Shown: positions 35,704 to 46,450 of the stretch, piece after piece | How positions within the stretch are numbered: the first letter of the stretch is position 1 | How the letters are laid out: every line of letters starts with the position of its first letter | NCBI GenBank assembly: GCA_028455995.1 | Contig: JABELC010000003.1 | Span: 1,178,001 to 1,242,000, forward strand | Origin: Scleromitrula shiraiana | Taxonomy: Eukaryota > Ascomycota > Leotiomycetes > Helotiales > Sclerotiniaceae | Length of the DNA: 64,000 nucleotides | Direction of reading: 5' to 3' | Notes under the pieces: model-generated | Seen by the model: only the letters and a program-made list of their open reading frames with translations | The model's database searches: none | Told to the model about the DNA's origin: nothing | Program-made: the position numbers and the translations under genes

Positions 35704-37086
35704 GTATAATCTCAATCAAGTTTCCTTCTTGAGAACTGGAGGAAAGAAGTCTTAAGACCAGAATAATTGAACGCGAGGGGTAGCGAACATGGTATAGTAG
35801 TTTTCAAGGCATACATATAGTATTACCCAATGAAATAGCATTCTTTCTTCATGTAGTTGATATTAATGTTGATATTGATAAAGTTGATAAGGTTGATAAG
35901 GTTGATAATTAGTTAGAATATAGTATTATGTGGGGTAAATTTTATTTGGTATATTTTTGTTAATTGATGGTACTACTACTACTAGTTAATCGGTTATTAA
36001 TTGATTGTACTACTAGTACTAGTAGTGATTGATTGCACTGGCAACTTGAACTTAAGTTTAATAAATTAATTTTTATTTATATAGAAAACTTTGATATACG
36101 TTAAAATGATTTTAATTAATTATAAGTTACTAGTACTACTAGTAGTATTAAATAAGAACTATTTTTGTTTGATAAATCATGATGTATAGTAGAAATTTTT
36201 TGGTTGATGAATAATATTTCAAATTAATTATATTTGAATTTAAATATTCAAGTTCACTGGCAAGTTACTACTACCATATCAATACTAGTAATTACTAGTA
36301 AATAAATAATAATATTAGTACTAGCAGTCTGGTACTACAATGAAAACTTTTGAATAATATAATTCTTTTTTTAATAAATTACTAGTATAATTAAAAAATA
36401 AAATTATAACTTCAACTTGGAGTTGAATGTTCAAGTTGAAACTTGTTTTTATCAACTTGAAACAAAATCAAACAGTACTTCATCCGAGTCAACTTGAAAA
36501 AGATACTTAAAATGCTTTAGACCCTTACAAAGTTAAACTTGCTTCGGTTAAAAAATAGGCTATTTTCATACTAAAACACTAATAATGTTCCCATATTAGT
36601 ACAACATTCCAAGTTATTATTCGGTTCAACTCCCAAGGGTCTGAGGATAAGATAAAGGAAATTACAGTACACCCTAGTAGGTAAGCTGACCGATCCACAA
36701 TGAATGAAGTAGTTGTAGAAGCTACAAAAAGTTAGGTCAGTCCTGATTTATCTCGAATAGTGTGAATATGCATCAGGTAAAATTACAGACAAAATAGAAA
36801 ATATCAATACATCGGATAGAAAGTCCAGCTGATGAGAAAAAAGATTGCGTCCAATTTAAAACAATTAAAAAGTCACCATATAGTCGCCAGTATATTGGTA
36901 CACTTTGTATGGTATCTAAAAACGAAAAGAAAGTGCATGCATATAACATCTAGATATCCAATTTTCCAAAGACGATATATGCAGAATACAGAATCCAAGT
37001 ATAAATTCCTCCAATTAGCTCTCATTCCCAGTCCCCGTTATACAATTACTTCCCCCTTCATGAATAAAAGTGATCTCATTCAACAT
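35704..37086. other. AT-rich gene-free region with TACTAGTA motifs
   Basis: About 1.4 kb. Between 35970 and 36330 short palindromic strings made of ACTAGT, TACTACTAG and ATTAATTA recur. 35873-35910 repeats GTTGATAAG. The strand composition is AT-rich but not as extreme as after 49.6 kb. No coding region. Confidence 0.5.
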
Positions 37087-37695
37087 CTAGAAGAAACCAA
37101 ATACAACAGCCAAACCAGCGAGGAAGGCACCGCCAATCTTCATCGAGTCAGTTCCCAATGCATTGGCACCAGAGTCCTTTCCAGTAGCTGAAGCAGATGG
37201 AGAAGGTCCAGACTTGGAAGCTGTGCCCGTGACACCTGGGACATCGGTGACCTTGGTAGCAGTTGTAGTACCGCCATTGGTTCCAGAAGCAGTAACAGAA
37301 GAGATGGTAGTTGAGTTTACGTATGCGACGGGAGCGCCAGATACGGAGGCAGCGGAAGAACTGCGAGCAGAGCCTGAGTATGCTGTATTGTGCGAAGAGT
37401 AGAGAGAAGTAGATGAAGATGCATACGTTGTTACTGCGCTAGTAGCTTTACTGCTACCAGTTGCAGTGCTATCAATGGCAGCACTGCTCTCGACTGTAGG
37501 AAGCCCGGTGAGAGCCGAAAGAATGACTGTGGTCGGTCCGCTGCTGCTAACTGGCTCGATAGTAGCGGTTGCAACTGGAGTGTCAGGAGAATAGTTCGTT
37601 GGTGTGCCATAAGTAACGGTAGCTGCTGAACCACCTGCGGCAAGAACAGATGGCAAAGCCAAAGCGGCTGCGAAAACGACAGTGGATGAACGCAT
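37087..37695 (-). CDS. GPI-anchored Ser/Thr-rich cell wall protein
   Basis: Single-exon protein of 202 aa from ATG 37695. A signal peptide ('MRSSTVVFAAALALPSVLAA') is followed by a Ser/Thr/Ala/Val-rich mature chain with one NST glycosylation site ('YVNSTT'). Near the C-terminus, small residues ('DSGANALG') precede a hydrophobic tail ('IGGAFLAGLAVVFGFF'), a typical GPI-attachment signal. Proteins of this design are O-mannosylated and linked to plasma membrane or wall glucan. No catalytic domain is present, so a structural or surface role is inferred. A 47-bp tandem duplication lies about 85-180 bp upstream of the start in the promoter. Confidence 0.85.
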   Translation of the reverse strand: MRSSTVVFAAALALPSVLAAGGSAATVTYGTPTNYSPDTPVATATIEPVSSSGPTTVILSALTGLPTVESSAAIDSTATGSSKATSAVTTYASSSTSLYSSHNTAYSGSARSSSAASVSGAPVAYVNSTTISSVTASGTNGGTTTATKVTDVPGVTGTASKSGPSPSASATGKDSGANALGTDSMKIGGAFLAGLAVVFGFF

Positions 37696-37778
37696 AATGA
37701 AAATTTGGACTGATTGGTGAGGAAAGTTGAATGAAAATGTTTTAAAAAGAACTGAAGCTTGAAAAGGAGTGGTTGTGA

Positions 37779-37877
37779 TGAGCTTATATGAAATCAGATT
37801 ATGTCAAACCCTAGGTAGGATTTAATCGGCTGAGCTTATATGAAATAAGATTATGTCAAACCCTAGGTAGTATTTAA
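37779..37877. repeat. 47-bp tandem direct duplication in a promoter
   Basis: Two copies, 37779-37825 and 37831-37877, separated by 5 bp and differing at only two positions. Both contain ATTATGTCAAACCCTAGGTAG. They lie upstream of the GPI-anchored protein gene and may carry duplicated regulatory sites. Confidence 0.9.
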
Positions 37878-38902
37878 CCAACCAACACAAATTGCGGTGC
37901 GGTCCAGCCACAAAATTCGTGTTACAAGTAGGAATCCTGCAGCATACCACTGAACCAACAGGATCACAGCTTATAATGTGGCCCCATATTTGTGGCTTGC
38001 AATTTAATTGCGTCGATAATTCTTTTCTTGAGTGCATCAATTGACAAGCAGCCTTACTTAGGCAAATATGCAGCCAGCTACCTGATAGGAATATGAACAC
38101 AGTAATAGTATGTATTTTTATTTCGAATTCAGTTGCAATGATTTTCAAGAATCTGAATGTCTCTCGAGAAATTGCGGGATCTTCTAGTTTGTTTGAAAAT
38201 GCTTATCGGTCTTGAATCCCCGTAAAATCTCGTCATTTAAGGCGTAAGTGGAACCTTGTATCCCAATTTCACTAAGCTTCCAGCCCCTGAATGATCAAAT
38301 GCCCGAAATAATCATCATGAAGCTATTTTTAACACAAACTTCGTATTCCCCTTTACGATGCCTGCATGAATTTTGATTTGTGCCTTAGTACTTTAAAGGG
38401 ACTCAAATGGGAAATACGACCTGCTACTGTACCTTGTACAATATGATGTTAGATAAGAAGATCAGACGCGTCAGCAATCAATGTGTATGTATGATATTTG
38501 GGTGATCTTCTATCATAAGCGCTGATTGCCCCCGAATCAAACGATGATCAGTTAACAATTTCCTTTTGTATTGTTGTACTTTCTTCCGTCTATATGTTCA
38601 TAAACACAAGAAATTTCCATAATCAAATGAAACCTAAAAGATTCCTCTAATCGCTCTCATCAGCGATTTTAATTCTTGTTCAGTCGTTGAACATCTCTGC
38701 AGCAGGGATTGCTGGGTTATCGATTTTCAGATACCGGTATCTTAATTCGAATCATGTTTTGAATGAATGGTATCGTCTTTGTCGAAGACTTAATTCACAC
38801 TCGATGGTAGTCTCTGTTCGAAACAAAGTGAGTTAGTGAGCTCGAATATACCAAAAGGCTATTCGGCCATCGTCTTCCCCGTCATAGTCTACAACTTCAT
38901 CA
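37878..38902. other. Intergenic, no gene seen
   Basis: About 1 kb. No recognised coding stretch or repeat. Confidence 0.4.
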
Positions 38903-39540
38903 AAAATGATGACATACTCTCACGATATTAGAACTATTGGAGTTTGCTACCCAGGAATGAAAAAAAGTTTCGCGCAACTTATTTGTTGGAATCCATGATT
39001 CTGGAGAGAAATTGAAGTTTGTCTTTTCCGCAACTCTTAAAAATGATGGTTCACTCAAACAGTATCGTGTCCCAAGTATCACATTTCTAGCATCCGAGGC
39101 GTAATTGAATACTTTGTAACATCTGAACGCTTCTCATCTGATCCTCCACTACCTGTTCAAGACAACTTGCCAATTTGGCACCATTCCTTTTACTCGTTGA
39201 TGGTTTTCAAGGTAAAATGCATCGATTTGGTTGATTCTATCAATATCCAGATCCCGATTTTCAGCAATCCACATGGAATTGAGTTTTGAATTGTTTGCGG
39301 TTGTCATACCAAGAAATTCCACCATAGCATCTCGTTCACTCGTAATATGAATACCTATAACCAAGATCGGGCGATCGAACATACCATCGTGATAATTCTT
39401 TAAACTAGATGGATCTTGTAGCGATATTCTTTTATTGATCAACTTTTTAGCTGGTAACCACAAGATGGAGCCGTTTGAAATATCACTGAGTAGTGGTGCT
39501 GGGCGATATTGGATCCGGAGTGATTTTTGACCAAGTGCTT
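38903..39540 (-). CDS. Fragment or gene of a fungal protein of unknown function
   Basis: Minus-strand coding-like sequence in two parts. The first (about 39149-39540) reads 'LLSDISNGSILWLPAKKL', 'GMFDRPILVIGIHI' and 'VEFLGMTTANNS'. The second (38903-39080), after a likely intron with GTAGTGG donor, reads 'RNVILGTRYCLSEPSFLRVAEK'. The pattern 'GSIxWLPxK...FDxPVxxI...VxFxxxT' is shared with small uncharacterised proteins common in Helotiales and other moulds, but I cannot name the domain. No convincing ATG precedes the conserved start, so the gene may be 5'-truncated or have an upstream exon not seen. No signal peptide. Confidence 0.4.
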
Positions 39541-40832
39541 TGCACCATTCGCGTCACTGCAAAGCTTTAAAATAAGATTTCATCTGAACCATGATTCCCT
39601 CCCACCTTGGTAATAAAAAAATAATATTTGTTTGTCTGAAAGTTTTGATTCCCTAGAATGAACAAGGTGTAGGTAGGTACGGTTAGAGAGAAGCGAGAAG
39701 GTTGAATGATTTTAATATGATAACCAAGGCACTCATAACTAAGCCCACCAAAATGTAGACCTCTATATGACTAAGCACATGTGACCTGCGGCCACGGTTT
39801 CAATTGATAATACCTTTGACAGTACAGCATTCTCTACCTTTGCTTGAACTCAAAAGGTCATATTTTTTATCATATGGAAATGCTTTCATTTCAGAATTTT
39901 CATCGATACCGTGTGCCTAGCATACAGAAGGCGATGCTTATTCCAATACATTGCACTTCTTTTCGAAGCTTCATTCGTTGTGTAATCGATAGTGCTCTTA
40001 ATGTTCAATGATGTGATTGTAAATCCCTATCTACATTTGCCTTATTCATAACGGGAGAGCGTTTGGAAAGACAAAATTAGAGGTTCTCTCACATTGGCGA
40101 TGTCGATTTCAGATTTTCGATGAGGAAAGTGATGAAAATTACCGCAAATGCTCCGTCGACCATCATACAGGTGTATGAACTTCTGACAGCATTGATATCA
40201 ATGGTATTTGCAGCCGTAAAGTAACTTTGAATGAATTCATCCAAAATCTCTACAAGGCTAGTTCTTGGACAAGTGGAGAGCGTGTGCTTTCGGGTTGCTC
40301 ACATGCCGTTGTATGATGGGTAGATTTGTAATCTAACCAGCTCATACACTGGGTGTTATATTTTGGATGATTGATGAGTCTTTAAATGTCGAGGTAGCCT
40401 TGCGTGAGATACAAAATGACCACCAACCATGACCAGAACTGAATGATGGATTTGGTGGAATTCTCCGGGACCTGTAGTTCTGTAATGGAATTCTCTTAAG
40501 CTTATTAGATAAGTTGGTTATCGGCGCGATTATCATCTTCAACACAGGCGTTTGCAATAATGGGCGTAGCGAAGTTTGAATTTTGTATTAATAAAGTTAT
40601 CGAATAGAGATAATACTATTTTGAGCCTACAAATTCACTTAAAGCAGCTGATTTTGGCTAATGTTCTCTGCGCCAATGTCTTCCGGAAGAGTCAGACTTT
40701 ATATTATTTTATTTCGAGTCAAGAGTTCTGTTCGTTATGATTTTGTGGATATCTCTTATTGATTGTTGATTTACACAACTTAACAACACTCTTTTAAATT
40801 TACATTCAAACGGTCTTTACCTTATCATCAAA
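39541..40832. other. Intergenic, promoter of the large secreted protein
   Basis: About 1.3 kb. The leader just upstream of 40833 is rich in CA and T (e.g. ACACAACTTAACAACACTC), typical of fungal 5' leaders. No other gene is supported. Confidence 0.45.
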
Positions 40833-43800
40833 ATGAAATGTACTGCACTTAAATCGAACTCCTTATATCTACTTGGCATAATCTTAGTATTATCTGTGCT
40901 GACTTCCGCGGTTGAAGCAAGTAATTATGGAGCGTTTCAATCCACAAATGTCGATATTGTTCCAGCAGTAAGCATCGTATCGCCTACTCGCGCGTTGATT
41001 GGAGCCAACCTTTTATCTACATCTGAAGATGCGTTACAGGTCGCGAGGCAACTGCAAACTGAACATACAATCCTCACTTCATCTTTACCGACTCTTACAA
41101 TTATAGTAACAACTACAGAAGTATTGGCAGTGACAGCGACGACAACACAGACTGACGTTGTACTTGATCAACCAATTATGCACATTACTTCTACTGAAAC
41201 ATTGACATATATCGATACCACCGTTACCATTCATGCTACTCCGACTTCATCTCTCTTAAATGATGATAGTAGTACACTTCTAGATACCAGTACTAGTGAT
41301 TCTTCTACTGAGGGTTTAACTCTTACACCAGCAACGGCGACAGAATCTACTGAAACATCGGTTTTTTCAGAAGCCAGTGACAGTCCATCTTTAGATTCTG
41401 ATACTACTTCTTCTACCCTATCAGAGTCCTCAACGGACTCTGCGGAGACAGCGATTCTTTCAGAGGCCAATAATAGTCCATCTTCAGACTCCAGTACAGG
41501 CTATTCCTCAACATCAACGACTGTTATTTGGCTTACCGAAACTGCTTCTTCTACCCAAGGTTCTGCTCCGGACTCTACCCCAGATTCTACCTTTTCGTCA
41601 GACAGCCAATCTCTCACCTTGCCCATGGTTACTACACAGTTTTCTCAAGATATAACAGATACGTCCAGTTACCCGACCGAAACCTTGAGCACTTCACCGA
41701 CAAGTGAAACTCCATTGGTCATCAATAGCGACGATAGTGGAGCGCTGAGCTCGGGAAGTGATTCAACTTTGAGTGCTTCGCCAACAATTGACAGTTCATC
41801 GACGAATATAAATAACGGGAATGATGGAGCACTCACCTCTGGAAGTGATTTGAGTTCAAGTGTTTTGCCAACAACTGAAAGTTCATCGGCAGGTATAAAC
41901 AACGAGAATGATGGAACCTTCACCTCTGGAAGTGATTCGAGTTTGACCGCTTCGCCCACAACTAAAAGTTCATCCATGATTATGAGCACTGGAAACGATG
42001 GAGCATTCACCTCTGAGAGCGATTTGAGTTTAAGCGTTTTGCCCACAACTGATATTTTGTCGATGACCATGAGTGATGGATCGACAATGATTATGAGTGC
42101 TGGAACCGATGGATTATTGACTTCTGACACCTACTCAAGCGTAAGCACTTTACCGACAAATGAGAATACAGCGACAGCAATCAACAGCGACAATAACGGA
42201 GCCTTAACCTCTGGTATGAATCACACAATATCAACCACCAAGGCTACCATCACTATCAATAGCACATCTACAAGTACAGTCCCCGGTTCAACTATATCCG
42301 TAATTTCTCTCTCAAACAACTCAAGTAACGGAGTTGCGGACACAACATCTCTTCGACTCAACTCAGATGAGAGGCCTACTTCAACTTCATTGGCCGGTGG
42401 TACCAGCGCGCAAATTACTAATGTTCTCTCCCTGAGCGATGCCTCAATCGCCGTCCTTACGCCTTCATCGTCTTTATTAACTGATGATGAGGGAATCATC
42501 ACGTTAAGTCTCACATTGAACGTTTCGTATAGTACCCCGCCATCGAATCCAATTGTGCCTATAGTGATCACTCTTTTAGACCCAACAAATGATAGAATCT
42601 CTACAGCAACATCAAGCCAATCCACAAAATCAACACAATCTACAAATAGTCTTTCTTATTTAACAACCCCAACTGTCACAGGAATCTCGATTATCAACAA
42701 GACTTCATCTTCAATTGGAAGCATATTAAATTCAAACATAACCACTTCTGGAACTTCAGTAACGGCAATCCCATCGAGCAATATACCATTTGATTCGAAT
42801 ACAATCACCTCAAGTTCTGCATTTCCAGTAACATTAAACACCGCAAACGCTACGTCCCTGGCTAAATCGAGCAGCTCTCTGATGAAAATTTCAATTGCAA
42901 GCACTCCATCCTCTGTTTTAGCACCAAGCGCATCTTATACAAGTTATACAAGTATGAATTCTCAGATTAAGATTCCTCAAGTTACATCTTCTCTCATCGC
43001 AGACAATTTAACAATGACAGCGACCAGTTCAAGATCAAATCAAGGCACAAGTGTTGGCACTACCAGCATAATTACTACAAGCAGTCTGAAATTAAGCTCC
43101 GTCCCTCCAAATATAACCTTGACTACTATTACAAGAGTCACTAGCAAATCACCACCGACTTCTAATGGAGATATCGACTCTGGAAGCGCCTCGTACGATC
43201 TTACAAACTCGCGTCAAAGTTCACAGAAGAACTCATCACTCACTACTATCCATAGTACTGTCGCTACAATAAACAGCATCCAACCTACAAGCTCACAGAG
43301 TAGTTCGACACTACTCGCTGTAACATTGACTAGCACTATCAAAGTAATTCCGTTGTCGACAACTCCACCTGTGAGGTCTACCACTCCAATAAGTAATACC
43401 ACTCTAAAAGCTGGAACTTCCGTTTCAATACCATCAAAGCCGCAGAGCCGATCTCCTGCATCATCGACAAATTCCATCGTATCAAGTACCATGAGCGTAA
43501 CCTCAAGTATATCAACAAGTTCGAAATCCATATCGAGCTCATCTAAAACATCTATCCTCGTACCGTCCTCCACGCCATCTGCCCAGCGCTCAATATCTAG
43601 TGCGAGCCAAACAATCAATTCAAATTCGACATCAATTTCAATTGTTTCGAAGAGTGCAGTGGCATTGCCCCCAACTTCAATTTTATCAAATAAAACAACC
43701 ATTCCAGCAACATCTGAATCATCAGCCGTCGCTTCTTCAACTGCAAGTTTGACTATTTCTGGACCCAAGTTCATAAATTCATCGTCATCTTCAAGTCAAT

Positions 43801-44996
43801 CAAGCCCAATAACTTCACAATCAGATATCGAAAACACTAGCACAACCTCAACGTCTGCTCCTGCAGGATTACCAATTCCTTCCACACATATGACGAACAA
43901 CTATTTGTTATCTTCAAGTCGATCGAGTGCAACAATTATACAATCGAGCACTATACAGTTGAACAAAACCTCCGCTGTTACGCCTACAGTTTCATTGGTT
44001 TCTTCCGCACATACAACAAGCATCTTTTCGATATCTTCAAATCTATCAAATGCAACAGCTTTGGGAGCAAAACTTTTACAATTAGACAAACCTCCCACTG
44101 TCACCCCAACAGTTTCCTTGGTTTCTTCCACACATATAATTAGCAACTCCTCATCATCTCCAAGCCAATCAAGTACAAAATCTTTACAATCAGAAACTAC
44201 AAAGTTGAACCAAACCTTCACTACTACTTCCATAGGTTTGCCGGTTTCTTCCACACATATGACAAGCAGCTCTTCAGTGCTTTCATCTGCTAAGACATCG
44301 ACTTCTACGAATGCTGCCAACCTTACATCTTTACCTTCCGTGGCTGGCACCGTCATGCACAGTACATCTTTATCATCAAAGTCCTCAAGTGTTGTCAGCT
44401 CCAGCTCGATTTCGAGTGTTTCGTCAGGAAATTCTAGTAGCGCAAGTTCCTCACAGGCCTCGAAGCCGGCAAGTAATACGCAGACTCTCGCGCAAACTAA
44501 AGTTTCAGAAACTAGCACCGTAGTTTCCTCGGTAACAACAAAGTCTTCTGCGGTTAGCACTATCTTGCAAAGTACATCATTATCCTCACAGTCCTTAAGT
44601 ACCTCCAGTTCTAGCTTAATGTCAAGTACTTCGCCAGGAAAATCAAGTAGTGTAGCTTCTTCGCAAACATCCAAGTCGTCAAGCAGTACGCAAGCATCCA
44701 CGCAAACAAAGGCTGCTGAAACTAGCAATGTGGATTCCTCATTAACAATGACATTTCCTGCTCCATCACGAGCATCGTCCTCGACCGAACCTTCTCAAAC
44801 TACCTCATCTAAACAAGCTAGAGGTGTCGCGTACACTCAACACACAAACAGCCTTAACAATCGAGACTACCCTGGTGATTTAGAACCCCATGGAGATCAA
44901 GAAAGTTCTTCTGCCAAGGATAGTAGAGAGCAGAGATTATTACTACTATTGATAATCGTCGGCATGGGAGCCCTCATGCTTGCAGTATTAATATAG
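40833..44996 (+). CDS. Large mucin-like Ser/Thr-rich surface protein
   Basis: Uninterrupted frame of 1,387 aa. A signal peptide is followed by Ala ('YLLGIILVLSVLTSAVEA'), and almost the whole mature chain is Ser/Thr-rich with many N-x-S/T sites. Between about residues 300 and 460 a unit of about 38-40 residues ('NDGALTSGSDLSSSVLPTTESSS') is repeated five to six times. A second set near residues 1010-1150 repeats 'VTPTVSLVSSxHxTS', and a third near 1170-1310 repeats 'STSLSSKSSSxVSSSS...SSSQxSK'. The C-terminus is an acidic-basic patch followed by a 20-residue hydrophobic tail ('LLLLLIIVGMGALMLAVLI'), giving a GPI signal or a single membrane anchor. This is the design of fungal adhesins, wall sensors and mucins; no ligand domain is recognised, so function is inferred only. 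The repeats imply length variation. Confidence 0.88.
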   Translation: MKCTALKSNSLYLLGIILVLSVLTSAVEASNYGAFQSTNVDIVPAVSIVSPTRALIGANLLSTSEDALQVARQLQTEHTILTSSLPTLTIIVTTTEVLAVTATTTQTDVVLDQPIMHITSTETLTYIDTTVTIHATPTSSLLNDDSSTLLDTSTSDSSTEGLTLTPATATESTETSVFSEASDSPSLDSDTTSSTLSESSTDSAETAILSEANNSPSSDSSTGYSSTSTTVIWLTETASSTQGSAPDSTPDSTFSSDSQSLTLPMVTTQFSQDITDTSSYPTETLSTSPTSETPLVINSDDSGALSSGSDSTLSASPTIDSSSTNINNGNDGALTSGSDLSSSVLPTTESSSAGINNENDGTFTSGSDSSLTASPTTKSSSMIMSTGNDGAFTSESDLSLSVLPTTDILSMTMSDGSTMIMSAGTDGLLTSDTYSSVSTLPTNENTATAINSDNNGALTSGMNHTISTTKATITINSTSTSTVPGSTISVISLSNNSSNGVADTTSLRLNSDERPTSTSLAGGTSAQITNVLSLSDASIAVLTPSSSLLTDDEGIITLSLTLNVSYSTPPSNPIVPIVITLLDPTNDRISTATSSQSTKSTQSTNSLSYLTTPTVTGISIINKTSSSIGSILNSNITTSGTSVTAIPSSNIPFDSNTITSSSAFPVTLNTANATSLAKSSSSLMKISIASTPSSVLAPSASYTSYTSMNSQIKIPQVTSSLIADNLTMTATSSRSNQGTSVGTTSIITTSSLKLSSVPPNITLTTITRVTSKSPPTSNGDIDSGSASYDLTNSRQSSQKNSSLTTIHSTVATINSIQPTSSQSSSTLLAVTLTSTIKVIPLSTTPPVRSTTPISNTTLKAGTSVSIPSKPQSRSPASSTNSIVSSTMSVTSSISTSSKSISSSSKTSILVPSSTPSAQRSISSASQTINSNSTSISIVSKSAVALPPTSILSNKTTIPATSESSAVASSTASLTISGPKFINSSSSSSQSSPITSQSDIENTSTTSTSAPAGLPIPSTHMTNNYLLSSSRSSATIIQSSTIQLNKTSAVTPTVSLVSSAHTTSIFSISSNLSNATALGAKLLQLDKPPTVTPTVSLVSSTHIISNSSSSPSQSSTKSLQSETTKLNQTFTTTSIGLPVSSTHMTSSSSVLSSAKTSTSTNAANLTSLPSVAGTVMHSTSLSSKSSSVVSSSSISSVSSGNSSSASSSQASKPASNTQTLAQTKVSETSTVVSSVTTKSSAVSTILQSTSLSSQSLSTSSSSLMSSTSPGKSSSVASSQTSKSSSSTQASTQTKAAETSNVDSSLTMTFPAPSRASSSTEPSQTTSSKQARGVAYTQHTNSLNNRDYPGDLEPHGDQESSSAKDSREQRLLLLLIIVGMGALMLAVLI

Positions 44997-45429
44997 AGAT
45001 GTTGGCACAAATCACCTATAGTTACTGGACAATATTGGTGATTTAAAGGATCTCGTTAGATAAGTTAAGCTTCGAGAGCTAGTTCAGGAGCAAGATTCTA
45101 CAAAGTCTTGATATTCATCAAAGGAGGAATGTTTGATCGAGTGGAAGTTATCAACTAATCTCCACCAGGTCGGAAGCAGTTGATAGACTCTTAATAGTTT
45201 GTATAGCCATTTCAAACACAATCTTCGGAACAAATTGGGTATCAAAATGTTATGGGGAATTATCATTAGTCTCTCCTTGCTTGTATCATTTTTTATCAAT
45301 TATTTTAAATACAATTATTATTCAAACGTCTCGGACGTGTATATTTACTCTTTCTCCTTTCTTTAATCTTGGTCTGTTGTACTTGTCACACAAAAAGGAG
45401 CGTAGTCAAGAACTTGTTGATTGATATAT
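44997..45429. other. Intergenic, no gene seen
   Basis: About 430 bp downstream of the mucin-like gene, before the double hairpin. No supported feature. Confidence 0.4.
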
Positions 45430-45436
45430 CTAGAGG

Positions 45437-45502
45437 GGGAGCGAAGCTCCCTATATATATTATGATATGACACTAAGAGTGCGGAGCACCCTTAGTCATA
45501 TC
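45437..45502. repeat. Double-hairpin element
   Basis: Two adjacent inverted repeats. The first is GGGAGC (45437-45442), GAA loop and GCTCCC (45446-45451). The second has arms 45464-45482 and 45486-45502 (GATATGAC..TAAG.GTGC against its complement) with a GGA loop. Paired GC-tipped hairpins in AT-rich flanks resemble double-hairpin elements known from fungal mitochondrial genomes. The origin here is not established. Confidence 0.75.
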
Positions 45503-46105
45503 CAGTTGATCACCTGATCTCATTCTTTTGTGACAGTACTCACATGTATCAAACCATAAGTATTTCCTCTTCCAAGATCATAGATAATTACCCCACGAGC
45601 TACTGCGGTTTTTACTGTTTGTTCAGAATGTAAATATCCAGATGTTCTTTTCCTAATTGAATATTTAATAACGAATACTCAGAGAAAGATAAACTTGCCT
45701 GATGATACTTTTACATACTTCTTAGTACTCGTTGCATGCCACGTCTTACAGCTTCAAAAGATTCATATAAATAAAACGAAACAGTAGTGTTATTGTGATC
45801 TAAAAAACACATGTTATTTAGTCTCATACTTGCACAATTACATGGTAAAAGCACGCATATCTTCTAGAACCATAATTTGACTTTTCCATTTGACCATGTC
45901 ACACACGGTACAGCCCTTTGCCATACAATCTCACAAACTCGCACATCACTTGGTCAATGACAAGCAATGTCCTCCTGGCAAAAAGCCAAAATTCTATTCG
46001 AGTCTCAACCAGACAAGACATCCTCCGTGTTGCATCTCGTTTCTGCATGCAATATTAATACAGCAAAGTAAAGCATACAAGTATGTGCAAACTGACCGAT
46101 TCCTT
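45503..46105. other. Intergenic, no gene seen
   Basis: About 600 bp, downstream of the small GPI protein gene on the minus strand. No supported gene. Confidence 0.4.
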
Positions 46106-46450
46106 TCAGAAAACCAATGCTTCCAACCACAACAAGAATACCGATACCAGACTCAACGATGTTGTTGAATGAGCGCTTAGACTGTCCCCGTTTGATGTAG
46201 ATGTGCTGGTGGCACAATAAGTGTGTTCCGAGTTGTCCACAGTAAATGTAGAGACTGAGCAAGTCGTTACTGTTTTTGTGCCTTTTTTGGGTTTGGGTGT
46301 ACCTTTCTTTCTCTCCACCGGGGTTTGAGAAGGAGCATTACTCGTTATAGTGAGTCCCGGAGTGTTGAACGCTTGAGCGTGGATCTCAAAGAGAGAAACG
46401 AAGAGAAAGAGGAAGATGAGAATCTTGTGGCTTGTAAGAGAGAAAAGCAT
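46106..46450 (-). CDS. Small secreted GPI-anchored protein
   Basis: Single-exon protein of 114 aa from ATG 46450. It has an N-terminal signal peptide ('ILIFLFLFVSLFEIHAQA'), a Lys/Pro-rich segment ('KKGTPKPKKGTKT'), two cysteines about 17 residues apart ('TTCSVSTF...HTYCATS'), a Ser/Thr stretch, and a C-terminal hydrophobic tail ('LSLVSVFLLWLEALVF') preceded by Ser/Ala/Gly residues suiting GPI attachment. Similar tiny wall proteins are common in moulds, some induced in hosts, but no family name can be given. It faces away from the large mucin-like gene about 1.1 kb to the left. Confidence is moderate because of its small size. Confidence 0.68.
   Translation of the reverse strand: MLFSLTSHKILIFLFLFVSLFEIHAQAFNTPGLTITSNAPSQTPVERKKGTPKPKKGTKTVTTCSVSTFTVDNSEHTYCATSTSTSNGDSLSAHSTTSLSLVSVFLLWLEALVF

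Noticed and set aside
41231..44728. Long minus-strand reading frames (up to 275 codons) opposite the mucin-like gene
   Set aside because: They are the antisense of Ser/Thr codons (giving Val/Glu/Asp/Leu-rich translations) and have no start context, domain or splice signal of their own.
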